Shown here: piece after piece, positions 21,858 to 33,667 of the stretch | Layout: the number at the start of each line of letters is the position of its first letter | How positions within the stretch are numbered: the stretch's first letter is position 1 | Source: Paraspadella gotoi | Taxonomy: Eukaryota; Chaetognatha | Assembly (NCBI GenBank): GCA_051294375.1 | Contig: CM119270.1 | Location: 4,720,152-4,784,151 of the forward strand | Direction of reading: 5' to 3' | Length of the DNA stretch: 64,000 nucleotides | Program-made: the position numbers and the translations under genes | The notes under the pieces: generated by a model | The model's database searches: none | The model's input: the letters and a program-made list of their open reading frames with translations, nothing else | What the model was told of the DNA's origin: nothing

Positions 21858-24516
21858 AAATTGTAAATGAACTAAGCCTAAAAACCTATGCATTGTATAC
21901 TAATCTAACTACCTACGAAAAAACATAAAAGCTGGAGAAATTATGTTGACCTAACAATAAACACATAAATGGATCTAACTCTACACCAATCAAAAAAGTG
22001 TTAAGTAGGCGATATTCTGACCACAGAAAACGAAAAACCATGCAAAAATACGGATATACATACATTAAGGATGTTATATTTGATGAATTAAAAAAACGAT
22101 TCAATAGAAATTATTTTGGACGCGAGATTTGCCCCTCTTTGGTAGGAGGAGAGACGAGAATGGGAAATCCGGAACAGCCCATGGCACTGGACAGGGCGTT
22201 CGGCTGGACCTTGGTGGGAAAATCACAAAATGAAAATCAGAAACAGTAGATTGTTGCACTGATACTGAAGATTATGAAAAACTAGAAAACATTATACATA
22301 CCATGTTCGACACGATTTTATACTACACGGAGATGAAAGATACCCTCAGAGGTTGTCCATCCCTCAGCGCAGAACCAATACGCCCTGGAGCAGTTGGAAG
22401 CAGGGATAAGGAAAAACCCAGTCACCGCCACTATATAGCACCGTCACCCTGGAAAAAGGGGAGGGAAGCTACAGCAAAATATTTCAAAACAGTGAAAAAA
22501 GATGCAATAAAAAATGCGCAAAAAGAGCCAGAAAAACTGCTTACAAAATGAAAAATGATCCAGTATTACTTGAAGGAGTGATGAAGACGATGGAGGAAAC
22601 CATCGAGATGGGCCACGCGAGAAGAGTGATCGTGGACACGTTGAAGGAAGATCCAGAGTTTTACGCGCCCTTGCACGTCGTGACGAGGGAAGACAAACCT
22701 GGAAAGTTCAGGATCTGTCAAGATTGCGCCTCAAAGGTGAGAGGACGATCCCTCAATGACGGCTTATACCCGGACCAGACAATTTGACCCCACTGAATAT
22801 TAGAAAGAAAGAAAGTGACTCTGGCCGCGGATATTAAATTATTTTTTCACCAAATTGAACTCGACCCAAAGGATGTTGGGGCATTTCGATATTTTTCTAC
22901 AAAAGACAAAAAAAATCTGGAAAAGCATGAACCCTTAGTACAGTATTCGGGGGAGCAGGCAGCCCCGGGGTGGCCACATTCGTACTACAATATCATGGGA
23001 AAAGCATCGAACATGAATTCCCACCAGAAGTTATCATAGCATTATTCTTAAAGTTTTACGTAGATGATTACCTGGATTCCTTGGACGACGTGGAAGCAGG
23101 AGAAGCGGACAGTGAGTGCGGCTTGAAGGGGAGGAGGAGAGTTTGGGTAAGTGCAGTCGCACACCGGAGTGCTTGGTCGACACGGACGAGGAGGTCGAGG
23201 CGGAGGTTACGGCGATCACAAGTGAGGAGCTGACCGACGACTTGGAATCGGTCGCAGAGAATGCTTTCCGGAGGCCCGTCGGAAGGTGAGCACGCATCCA
23301 AAGTGCTTGGAGCCGGATAAACTTCAGAAGAGACGTATACTTTATAAAAAATTCAAAAGAGCAGAAAATGAAGTGAACACAAAGAGAGACCTGTGGAGAC
23401 TTGTCGCGTCGGTCTTTGATCCATTGGGAATCGTCTCGCCTTCACGTTGAAGGGACGAATATTGGCGCAGAAAACGCAAGCCTGAAAATTGATTGGGATG
23501 AGAAAATCCTGGAGGAATACGGAAGGAGTCAATGACTGGAGGAGAAGCCTCCCTCATTTGAAGAAAATAAAAATACCTAGGTGGACGAATCAAACGGCAG
23601 GCAAGGATCCCTCATAGTTTTGCGGACGCTTTGATGATATGGAGCCGTAGCCTACATGAAAAAAGAGAATGACGATCGAAAGAAAGTCATTTTCATATTT
23701 TTACTCCCAGGCCACGTGTACCCTACAAATGCAGAGAAAGGTCATACCAGGACAAATGGAGCACGGAGATAGCATGCCACGACTCGAACTCATGCCGCGC
23801 GGCTCGCGGCCCAGATGAGGGACGTCATCGTGAGAGAGAGCGGAGAGACGTTTGACGAAATTGTGATGTTGACAGACTCGCTGACAGTGTTGAAATGGAT
23901 CAAAGCTGGACAAAGAGATTTGCACGTTTGAAAACTTTAGGTTAAAAGCAATCAAGATCATTGACAAGAATTTCAGATTGGGCTCACGTACCTGGCGAAA
24001 AAAAACCCAGCAGACTTCACGCAGGCAGGGTTGGCGGCAGTGATGCAGAGAAATGGAGGTGTTCCATGAAGGCCCGAATGGCTGAAGGATCCGAGAGAGC
24101 AGTGGCCGGTCGAAAAGGGACCTGAAAAGGTCAGTAGAAAACAAAATTACGGAAACAAATTTAGTGATTGTAGATGAAGACAGCGCGGATACTCGTGGAT
24201 TAATTGATTATCGAACGAATTTATCTGAACGAATATCTGTTTGATTAATTAATTAATTCGAGACAAAGTATTATCTGGAAACGCTGCTACTCTGGGTAAA
24301 CCTGCCTGCTGAGGTTTTGGGTGCTGCTGCAGTTCACGCTGTTGCGAGAGGAATGCAAATCTGGAGTCATGACTTGGATATTAAATAAGGCGGTAGCTAG
24401 AGTAATAGGTATGGCTGCTGGCGTGAGATGAAAAAACTAATGAAATTTTGTACCTGACAGGAGCGGTAAAAGTCGCGGCGGGAATTCGATACGATGGATT
24501 GAGCCGCAGCATGGGA
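21858..24516 (+). pseudogene. Inverted, error-rich copy of the BEL pol region
   Basis: This plus-strand stretch mirrors 20,166-17,515 on the minus strand almost base for base at the start (AAAAATTGTAAATGAACTAAGCC and its complement). It keeps the linker (FGWTLVGK), the RT palm (LAADIKLFFHQIELDPKD), FYVDDYLDS and the RNase H text, but with frequent single-base insertions and losses. Toward 24.3-24.5 kb the extra bases become dense. It ends at a 25-N gap. Confidence 0.8.
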
Positions 24517-24541
24517 NNNNNNNNNNNNNNNNNNNNNNNNN

Positions 24542-25422
24542 GAGAGCATTAAAATTTGAATTTGGCAAAAAAGCCCATACAGCTAAACAAATGCTAGGTG
24601 AATGGTTGAAAGGAGGAAAAATCCGTGACGCGGCTCAGGTTAAAACCGCGATCTTGGAACTCGAAAAAATTCATGCATGGCATGTGGACTGGTCGAGTAC
24701 GGGGTTCGGGACACAAGACACGTACAATGCATATCTAACAAAAGACTGCCGCAGTATGGCGCAGCTTGGGCCAAAAGGATGGCGGACGACAGGCTGGCGA
24801 GATTAGCGGACGAAAACGACGATCTGACGCACGATCGTTTGAGCCCAAATTTGAAGAGTTTACGCGCTTCCTAAAGAGACAGTCCATGATCCAGGAGAAT
24901 ACCGGCGTCATCTTTGGAACGGGAATGACGGCGACACCAACGCCGCGCCGCGGACGTACAACAAGACCTTCAACCGAAACGGAACGTCTTATGCCAATAT
25001 TTCCGCCAGCACTGAAGGTGTAGCATTTCCAAACCCCAACTCAAACCACACACCCACGTCTCCGCCCTTCCTCACCGCTAAATGCGCGTTCTGCAAGCTT
25101 GGGCACCATACAGGGTCATGCAGAAAATATCTGGGGCTGGGAAAAGAGGCAAGAGGCATGATGCTGGATGAAAGAGGGTTGTGCCGACGATGTTTGACGC
25201 CGGGTCATGTCGCCGCAAAATGCGACAAACTTCTTGGTTGCAGAATCTGTGGAGGACCGCACCACTCTTCACTCCACGCCGATGACGCCACATCCTGACT
25301 CGCGGCGGCGTACGCGGCGACGGGGCGTTCCGTCCAATCGTTCCCATCATCGTATACCATGGAGAAAAAGGAATCACCACGTACGCCTTATTGGACTCGG
25401 AGCAACAAGGTCGGCTATGATC
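24542..25422 (+). pseudogene. BEL/Pao gag copy B with zinc knuckles
   Basis: A direct repeat of 20,999-21,840. In one frame it reads CAFCKLGHHTGSCRKYLG, then CRRCLTPGHVAAKC (C-X2-C-X4-H-X4-C), then CRICGGPHHSSLH: the three-knuckle C-terminus typical of BEL gag, a nucleic-acid-binding region. Frame breaks occur between segments. Orientation switches at about 25,423, where minus-strand gag resumes. Confidence 0.7.
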
Positions 25423-26203
25423 GTTTTCCCTTCTCCTTAAATCCAACTGCTTTTCCTTATTTTCCAGCTCCAACCTCAACTGCTTTTCCTTGCTCTCTAA
25501 CTCCAGCTTCAATCTTTCGATTTCCAACCTGTCTCNNNNNNNNNNNNNNNNNNNNNNNNNNNNNNNNNNNNNNNNNNNNNNNNNNNNNNNNNNNNNNNNN
25601 NNNNNNNNNNNNNNNNNNNNNNNNNNNNNNNNNNNNNNNNNNNNNNNNNCCGGGAGCTGCGGGATCCGCCCGACATCACTGATCCTCCCTTCTTCGGCGA
25701 CGATGCCGTGGGTCCTGACAAGACCACTGTTTGCGTTGGCGAATGGTTAGTCGTCCGGGCGTGCCCGACTTCTCTGACATCACCGGTGGAGAAGCTTCTT
25801 TGTGAGGCAAATGGAACTGGAGGAACTATGGTGCATAGCGCGGATGTGGACTGTGTGGAGGCGGACCGACGAGCCGGATATTCATTGAGCGCTCGGTGAG
25901 CCCCGTCTAGAACCATCCTGGCCCTATCACTTTCCAAGGCTGATATCAAATCAACGACGTCATGCAGTTGCCCTACCGCTTTGATCAACAGCTCTGATGC
26001 TCCTCCGCGGCAATCGTGTCTGGGTTCGGGTCATGCTTTGCCAGCTGTGCGCACTTCCTGAAGTCTTTGATCCCTTCGGCCAATGCGGTAACGTAATGTC
26101 TCACTCCTCTCTGAGTCTGATTGTCAGCATCCCCGGTAAAATACCCTAACAACAATTCCATACTGACGGCGCATCTGGCAGAGGACCCAACCGTACGTGA
26201 CAT
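25423..26203 (-). pseudogene. BEL/Pao gag N-terminal region (interrupted by gap)
   Basis: Minus strand: an initial open segment 26,203-25,985 with MELLLGYFTGDADNQTQRG and IKDFRKCAQLAKHDPNP, a second 25,988-25,650 in another frame, a 113-N gap (25,537-25,649), and a coiled-coil-like segment MEIERLKLELESKEKQLRLE to 25,430. N-terminal helical plus coiled-coil gag is usual for BEL. Frame changes suggest decay or errors. Confidence 0.5.
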
Positions 26204-26659
26204 AATATAATCAACGGCAATTCGGCAGAAAATAAATAATAAGACAATTTATATTTTGTACTTTTTTTTATTTGTGACTGTGTGAGTGACGACCGGCACA
26301 CCAATTCTCCGTTTTCTATCTGCTCGATTGACAAATACGTACCCGCCTGTAAACTGAATGAGTCTAAATCTCCAAATAGATTAGGTTAATAAGTTCTTCT
26401 GCTCTTGGCGCTGAACTTCGGTTCTTGACGCCAGACTTCAGACTTCGAACTTCGGCTTTAATGCCCAACTTCTGGCTTCAGCTCAATGGCTCAACTTCGG
26501 CTTTTAATGCCAACTTCTGGCTAGCTCAATGGCTCACTTCGGCTGTATCGCCCAACTTCGAATCTTTGCGCTAAAGGGTTAGAGGTTAGCTCGCTCACCT
26601 GCCACCAAGACCAACTTGTATCTCACCAAGGACGCAATCACCAGCCAAATGTATTAAAT
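26204..26659 (-). other. 5' leader of the BEL element
   Basis: Non-coding, with a CTTCGGCTTTAATGCCCAAC-type repeat (26,450-26,560, about 50-bp unit). Close to the LTR the minus strand reads TTTGGCTGGTGATTGCGTCC; its TGG start is compatible with a tRNA primer-binding site, but the tRNA was not identified. Confidence 0.4.
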
Positions 26660-27055
26660 ATCAACTTAGTAATGGGTACTCTTCCTGTGCGTCCTATCAG
26701 CGACAACCACTTTACTAGCGTTCAACAGAGTATATTAGCCATTATGTACAACAAGTAGAGAGGAGAAGTTTAATACCTAGAATGATTTAAATACTTATTA
26801 TCATTATAACTATCATTAAACTATCATTAACTCAATCTTAGGCTTCCCAGAGCTAAGTGAACATAATTAGCATAAATTAAAGAAAGGAAAATAATTCAAA
26901 TCTCGTTCTGCTCCGTGCCTCGGCACCGCGTCTCTAAATCCCTACGCGTGGATCTTAGCGCCGGGTTCGCTTTAATCGGCGTACCCAACGCTAAGCGTCC
27001 ACCACCCTGCCTCGGCGCATCTGCCAGGGCGCGCATCGTGCCGTCTTATTATACA
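26660..27055 (-). repeat. 5' LTR of the BEL/Pao element
   Basis: 396 bp, direct repeat of 16,879-17,274. It differs by scattered substitutions and single-base indels, implying either some age since insertion or sequencing error. Confidence 0.85.
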
Positions 27056-27255
27056 AATGGTATTGAACAAGGATTTTACAAATTAGATTGGGACATGTTT
27101 CAGTTCTTTTCAGACATTCATCATGCGCATTTTTGACAAATTTTGGGATACTTTTTGCAAGGTCTGAACAAAGACCGAAAAATGTTCAAATCTAATTTGT
27201 AAAATCTTTGTTCACTACCATTAATAAACTATCTTTGTAAACCTATCTCATTCAA
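27056..27255. mobile_element. Palindromic MITE (right part)
   Basis: AATGGTATTGAACAAGGATT TTACAAATTAGATT at the left end is the inverse of AATCTAATTTGTAAAATC TTTGTTCACTACCATT at 27,190-27,224, with three or four mismatches. The terminal repeat continues outward (TAATAAACTATCTTTGTAAA CCTA), matching the fragment at 16,846. No coding capacity. Confidence 0.7.
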
Positions 27256-27479
27256 CAACGAAAAGAAAGGAAACGATACAATTATAAAGAATATAAGTAT
27301 AATATATCATGAAAATATAATTTACCTTTCAATTTTCAGCAAATTCCTACCTGTGAACACAGATTTTGCTCTAATTACATTTCTAAACTCAACCTTTTCA
27401 ATGGCGTAACAAAATGTGCGTTATGCCAAAAAAATATTTTTTGGAATAAAATTGTTATTGTACAAGTATGTCATCCCTC

Positions 27480-27640
27480 AGATTTTTTTCCCCCGGGGGC
27501 GGTGCTAGGGGTGGCTCCGCGGGGCGGCCCCAAGGGGCAGGCAAGGGGGAATCTACCAGGGGCTAGAAAAACCTTTCCCCATGGCCCCCCCCCAGGGGTG
27601 ATGAATTTGCTTGTCCCCCGGAACAGCTCTCTCTCTTCTC
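27480..27640. other. GC-rich insert with C/G runs
   Basis: A sharp GC-rich island in AT-rich DNA with G and C runs of 4-9 (GGGGGCGGTGCTAGGGGTGG, CCCCCCCCCAGGGG). It could form quadruplexes or be the conserved part of a repeat. No coding frame. Confidence 0.5.
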
Positions 27641-27659
27641 TCCTCTCTCTTTTTTCATT

Positions 27660-28500
27660 AAAATAAAATATAGAAATAAGAATATTTTTTACTTACGTAT
27701 ATATTTTTTTTCATTTATCATTTCTTCTTGTTGGATTTTTTTAATACAACTTACAACTCAAATATTGTATTTTTTATTTTATCAATTCTATTTCATTCAT
27801 TTGCTTTTTTCTATATATCTCTCTCTTTACAATAAAAAACTGATTGCATTATAACCTGCTCGAATGGTANNNNNNNNNNNNNNNNNNNNNNNNNNNNNNN
27901 NNNNNNNNNNNNNNNNNNNNNNNNNNNNNNNNNNNNNNNNNNNNNNNNNNNNNNNNNNNNNNNNNNNNNNNNNNNNNNNNNNNNNNNNNNNNNNNNNNNN
28001 NNNNNNNNNNNNNTTCTGTTTTAAAAAACAAATTTTATAATTTTTACATAAAAGATAGAATTGAGGCGACTTATGATGATCCTTTACATAATAAACAAAT
28101 TAACAATGATTTGAAACAACAAATATTCATCGTTGGTGCATTTTTTTCAATTACGTGAACCAAATCTGGGTCGAAGGGATCTTGGCTCTTGTTCGTCAGA
28201 ACGANNNNNNNNNNNNNNNNNNNNNNNNNNNNNNNNNNNNNNNNNNNNNNNNNNNNNNNNNNNNNNNNNNNNNNNNNNNNNNNNNNNNNNNNNNNNNNNN
28301 NNNNNNNNNNNNNNNNNNNNNNNNNNNNNNNNNNNNNNNNNNNNNNNNNNNNNNNNNNNNNNNNNNNNNNNNNNNNNNNNNNNNNNNNNNNNNNNNNNNN
28401 NAGCCACAAAATTTTTTATAACTGGCATTTCGGGAGAAGATTCAAGAGATTGTGTGCCTAAAAAAAAATTTTAAAAACAATTGGTAAACAAAAGTAATCA
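27660..28500. other. AT-rich stretch with two N-gaps
   Basis: Gaps at 27,870-28,013 and 28,205-28,401. Nothing recognisable in the flanking sequence. Confidence 0.6.
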
Positions 28501-28519
28501 AGCTTATATTTTAATAAAA

Positions 28520-28690
28520 TATTAAGTTAAAGATTAGGCTTAAGGATTAGGTTAAGGATTTTGTTATTGATTTGGGTTAAGGATTTGGGTTAAGGACTAA
28601 TATTCAGGGTGAGAAGTTAGGCTTAAAAATTAAGGTTAAGGGTTTAACGTGAGGGTTTTGGACTAGGTTATAGTTAGAGATTAAGGATTG
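28520..28690 (+). repeat. GGTTAAGGATT minisatellite
   Basis: Diverged units of about 12 bp (TTAAGGATTAGG, GGTTAAGGATTTG) in head-to-tail order. It resembles degenerate TTAGGG-type sequence but is not a telomeric array. Confidence 0.6.
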
Positions 28691-28752
28691 GTTGATAATT
28701 TTAAGATCATTTAAAATTAAATTCTGGGATAAAGGAACAGAAATAGGGCACT

Positions 28753-28970
28753 TGTGGTGGTATATTCATACCACCTTACGTCAACCATCGTTCTGCCAAT
28801 TCTATTGGCTCAGAAAGGAACACGCTTTCCCAAGCGTTGCGTTCCTTCCGTCTGCGTTGGCAAAGCGAGACCATCCTTGGATAACCGCGAGGGTCAGAAG
28901 CCCCCAAAGTCAAGAGAAATGCCCCATCCCAATGGGAGTCACAGCCAACACGACTGTTGCCATACACTCG
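28753..28970 (+). repeat. Dispersed repeat R1 (copy 2)
   Basis: Starts GTGGTGGTATATTCATACC and ends CGACTGTTGCCATA. It lacks the central AGTCCTAACGACTTCC block present in the other copies. Confidence 0.8.
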
Positions 28971-28974
28971 GAAA

Positions 28975-29645
28975 AGAAAACCAGAAATTGTATAAGATTA
29001 ATTTATAAGGATTGTTTTTGCTCATCTTTTCGTTGCGCTTGAAATTATAATAAAATTTTTATTTCATTGACAGACAAAAATAAAAAAAATTTGTTATCTA
29101 TCAAAACAAAAAATTTTATTTAATTCTAACACTAACCAAGTTGTAAAGGAGCTCGATAACCAACAGCTCCGTCAATTATAGGATGGCTCTGTTGGCGGGC
29201 ATCGTCTACAGTTCTTCCAGATGTTGCTGATAATAAATAACTAACGGATGCGGTGGCAGTACATTATTTAGTTAGTCAAGTAAACTTTCAACCATAAAAA
29301 TTAAGATTGAATAATGGTAAAGAATGTGGATTATTACGCGGAAGAACTCGAGATCAAATCCCTTCTCCATTAATTATAAATTCATTCTCAGATTCAGAGA
29401 AAGATTTGGTTTATAAATATGTTATATATACATTCTTTATATTCATTTGTCAAATCATTTGGTTATGGTTAAAAAGTCTTAACATAAATTCTCAGCATAT
29501 ATTTAATTACAGATTTATTCTACTGCAGAAATCATATTATTAAAATATATATTGGCTTTTCATAATTATAAACTCTGCTAATAACAAAATAATGAACGTT
29601 TGTTAACGCTAAAAGATTATTGCCTACGTTAACAACATATGTATG
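28975..29645. other. AT-rich non-coding stretch
   Basis: No gene or repeat family recognised. Confidence 0.4.
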
Positions 29646-29649
29646 TTTC

Positions 29650-29720
29650 CGAATCGAATTCACGCTCCGTTAATTTAACTGCTTTTCAATCGAATTTAAC
29701 TTTTCGACTACTTAAGGCCA
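29650..29720 (+). repeat. Dispersed repeat R2 (fragment)
   Basis: AATTCACGCTCCGTTAATTT and TCGAATTTAACTTTTCGAC correspond to 16,387-16,440. Confidence 0.5.
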
Positions 29721-29724
29721 GGGA

Positions 29725-30810
29725 TCACTCAACTTAATATTGTAGAAATCTTAATTTACTGTATCTTAATCATTTTCTCACATCTTGTAAGAGGTTTTCT
29801 ATTAAAAAATAATCAAAAACTTTTAAAAATCTACCTAAAATGTTCATAAAAATTTAAACAAATTTTTTTCTTCGGTAAAGCTAGATTTTCAAGAGAAAAA
29901 TATTTTTTTAAATATAAGCTAAATTTCTACAACCAAATTTTTAACTTAAAACTGATTCTTTACAGTAAGCTCAATTTCTACTTCTTATATTTAATTCTTC
30001 CTTTGGTACAACTCCATACTTGGAGTTGTATCACTAATAAGTCTAAAACAAACTACTCTACACATTTTTCATATAGGTTTTTATGCTTTTATGAGTTTAT
30101 GAGTTAAAAAACTTATCAAATTTATTTCAATTTGACTTTTTACTTTATGTAAATGTTTATATCATAAAATAGTTGCCTTATTTTCTAGGGAATCTCTGAA
30201 AAAAAAATCAAATCTGAATTTAAAAAAATTAAAAAGAGTAAGCCATTTTTTTAAGACATCGGCGTTGAACAAACTCCATCATCACATCCTGTGCTTGTGT
30301 ATGTTGTGGTGAATCTTGCAAAAGTAATGAGTACAGAATTTAACTTTCTTGACGAAGTGAAGTTAAAAACGAAGAGTTGCAGCTCAAACCACAGGACTCT
30401 TCTTGAAGAAAAAATTATTTTGGGCAAGAAAGGAAAGGCGGGGGAGATTCTATGAGCGCGTTTTTGGAAAAATGTTTTTCGTTTCAAGGAATTTATCCCA
30501 AAAATTGACTAAAATAATCAAATTTTCTATGAAGGAAAGCAAATTTTGAAAGTATCTTTTCATAGAATTGGAGTTCGTGACCTACAAGTAATCCATGCCA
30601 AATTTCATGAGAAACCGCCTTCCCGTTTGGGCTGCAACTCTTCAAATCGGTTTCTTTTATTTTATATAGTACAAAAAAAAATCGAAAAAACGATAACGCC
30701 TTTGAAAAATAGTGAAGTGAATACATTTTCGGAATCGTCAGGAGCTCTCCTTTCGAAATCCGAGCTCGGTTTTAGCCTAATTATAATTTGAATTGAATGA
30801 TCCCGGACCT
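29725..30810. other. AT-rich stretch, possible decayed coding remnant
   Basis: Around 30,257-30,430 one frame reads DIGVEQTPSSHPVLVYVVVN then LAKVMSTEFNFLDEVK, with more amino-acid-like composition than its surroundings. It has no start, is short, and matches no family known to me. Not called as a gene. Confidence 0.3.
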
Positions 30811-30814
30811 TAAA

Positions 30815-30915
30815 TCGGTCGCAACGATTTTTCGACCGTTTGCGAGTCAAAAAGTGGTCGAATAAGGCTTCACTATACCTCGGAAGAGGAGGAGGAAGAG
30901 GGAGGTTCCGTGACC
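30815..30915 (+). repeat. Dispersed repeat R2 (fragment)
   Basis: GTCGCAACGATTTTTCGACC, GTTTGCGAGTC and GGAAGAGGAGGAGGAAGAGG correspond to 16,450-16,530. Confidence 0.55.
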
Positions 30916-30964
30916 ATGAGATCGAACTTGAGTTTAGCATAAAAAGGAGAGCAAAATCCTTGTT

Positions 30965-31150
30965 CATCGAAGAACAAAGGGAAGAGGGGAGAGAGAGATA
31001 AGGGGTGAGAAAAGATAAGAGGAGAGAGGGAGAAAAGAGGGGAGGGGGAGAAAAGAGGGGAGATCGAAAGAGAGATAAGAGGGGAGAAAAGAATTAGAGG
31101 AGAGAGGGAAATAAGAGGTTAGAGAGAGCGAGAGATGAGAGGAGACCAAA
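30965..31150 (+). repeat. Purine-rich GAGAGGGGAGAAAAGAGG tract
   Basis: About 185 bp of imperfect purine repeats of roughly 18-22 bp. Confidence 0.75.
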
Positions 31151-31159
31151 AGATGCTGG

Positions 31160-33665
31160 CTTACAACGAATTAAAAAGGTTAAAAAGGAAGGATCAGAGG
31201 GGACAAACAGAAGAAAGAGAGATACGGATATATAATATATATATAATTATATATCTCCGAAAAACATTGATCGTCTTGATGGAGCTGTGAGAAAGATTAA
31301 AGATAGATAAGAAAGAGAGAGATATGTTAAGTGTTTCGGACAAGGCAATGAAATGTTTACAGAAGGCTTCATATTGTTAAATGAGAAACCGGGTTTTTCT
31401 TTTTTACCAGAACACTTTCTGAGAAAACTACTGTATTGAGGATTTTACCGTAACGCCGTGAGCGAGCTCGTGTATTCTGACTTGCTTTTCATTTATTCAA
31501 ATTCGAAGTTATAAGTTTAATAGACTTATATAGACAATACATGAGCGTAAGACGTGAAACAAGTAGAAGGGAAACTATTTCTAAACATAAAAAGAGAAAA
31601 AAATTATTAAAAATTATTAAAAATTTTTATTAAACCATTTTGCCTCTAAAAATAATTAAAACTTAATTATAAAATCGCAAAACAAGACCTCAAATGCTTA
31701 CCGACTGTCACGAATCATTGGTAACTTATCCTCTTAGTTTTAGGTAAGCACGTCTCTTTTATAGCTTTGGGTAAGGAATAGTCATAAGGACTAACCAATC
31801 AGCGAGCGACGTTGGCAATACTTGATCAATCAGATACTTCGTAAGCGACAAAAATTACGAATTCAATAATAAAAAGGGCATCAAACAACCGAGAGTCTAT
31901 CTCGTAACAAATAAAAATTTAACATACTGAATACAATTTAATTCCCCTGCGGGCAAAAAATGACCCAAATTTTTTTAAAAAAATATTAATATTTTTTAGT
32001 TGATTCAGTTACACTGATGTCTTTACTAGTAAGAAAAAAAACAACATTTTTGACCTAAATTTGTTTTATTTTTGTTAATGTTTCTTTTTGTTCACTATGC
32101 ATGGTCAATTTTATAAGTTGTAGTAGAGATCGCCGCAGCTACTTTGTACACGAAAGTCAACCTCATTAAAGGCGTTGACGCAAATACCTTGATTGGTTCT
32201 CGTGTTCGTCTTGAAATCGATTCCGCTTTGTTATTATTGGTCATTTGGAAAGACAAGCCACTCGCGTGGTCTGGCGTCACATAAGGTCCCAATCAGAAGT
32301 CACTGCTGAAATTTACGGAGGTTTGGGATTTTGGAAAAATAAAATTTGGGTCAGTGTCTGGAAATTTATTGATCAAATTTATTTTTGAATTTTCTTGAAA
32401 GATATTCTGAAACAAAGGCCGAATTTTGAACAGTTTCACTCGTGAACCTCCAAAAAATGGGGTAAATCAGATTTTTGAGATGAAAATTACATTTAATTGA
32501 TGGAGCAAAATCTATGATAATATTCGGAACAATAAAAATTAAAAAAAATAAAAATTGACATTTTGACAATTTTGACCTGGGGACCTAACTTGGCTTTGGG
32601 GGCCAAATTTTAAAATTCCCCTCGATAGTTTCATATTTATTGCCATAATTGTCCTGTATCCAAAATTTCGTTAAATTTGGTCGAGCAGTTTGATAGGAAC
32701 GTGTTCTGGTCGCATAAAACCGGAACCTCATTTTATAATAAGAAGCCTTCAGTAGTCAATTAAGTGTCACAAAGAAAATGAAGACGAATCTTTTTAAGAA
32801 CATCATTAAGTGTAATAACATGGTATAAAAGCTACGACAAACGGGTTCTGACATATTCCCGACACGAGAACGACTGATCTTTTGTCTTAAGTGAGTTGCC
32901 TTCAAAACGTCCTCTAACATGTTTTTATCAAACACGAAGCAAAACAAAAGATAAGGAAAGTTAAACCTCAACCAACTTGTACTTGTACTTGTCTTTATCT
33001 TCTTGACTCGACATGATGGTCCCTAAGAACTGCACTGAGATACTGTTCTAGAAAATCAAAGGCGTTTGCAATTTTACTCACCTAGTTTAAATAAATAGTT
33101 AAAATTGAATTCTCAGTTCACCTAAAGTTATCTGAATATATTGATACATAGTGGAAATTAATAATTACCTGATGAATATTTTTAATGTTTATCAAATCTG
33201 TTTAATATAATATAAAATAAAATTTTCAATTTTTAAATAAAGCTTATTTCGTCACTTACTCAGCAAACCTCGTAATACAAATGGTAATGATACCAAGTTT
33301 GAAATTCGAGTAATAACCATTTTTATCACCAGGTCGACTGAATAAATTAATGAATTAATGAAATATGCGCGAATCGAATTTTAAATCTAAACACCTGTAC
33401 TCGTGGCAACAAATCAAACGAAGCTCGAATGAGAGGAAATTTTTTTTTTCTGAAAGGAAAAAGACAGACAACAATTCTTACATTCTGATGAATTTGAATG
33501 TTGAACGATTTTATGGTTATAGATGAACATTAAAAAATATTAAGTTCGAAGACGGAGGCAAAGACAGACAAATGACAGACAAATGAGAAACAAATGGATC
33601 GATGGATATGAAATTCAAAAAATACTGAAGGGACTGGTCCTTTTGAAACATTCTTTGAAATAATA
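31160..33665. other. Non-coding stretch
   Basis: 2.5 kb of AT-rich DNA with an AT dinucleotide run at about 31,227-31,255 and GA-rich spots. No exon chain, RNA gene or known repeat seen. Confidence 0.4.
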
Positions 33666-33667
33666 TA

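Larger units (their letters stand above)
16879..27055 (-). mobile_element. BEL/Pao LTR retrotransposon (rearranged, truncated)
   Basis: Two direct 396-bp LTRs bound the element, with AATGGT as probable 6-bp target duplication (16,873-16,878 and 27,056-27,061). Minus-strand order is 5' LTR (right), gag N-terminus (26.2-25.4 kb), a foreign or inverted middle, pol with protease-linker, reverse transcriptase and RNase H (20.1-17.9 kb), a purine-rich tract ending ATTATGGGGAC, then the 3' LTR (left). The linker with WTLVGK, the YVDD box and the PRLELMPRG RNase H start are typical of BEL/Pao. No integrase is visible between RNase H and the 3' LTR. An inverted noisy pol copy and two plus-strand gag copies occupy 20.2-25.4 kb. 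As it stands it cannot be autonomous. Confidence 0.8.

Noticed and set aside
28133-28474. Open frames across N-gaps at 27.87 and 28.2 kb
   Set aside because: Length comes from ambiguous N codons; the flanking real sequence has no coding character.
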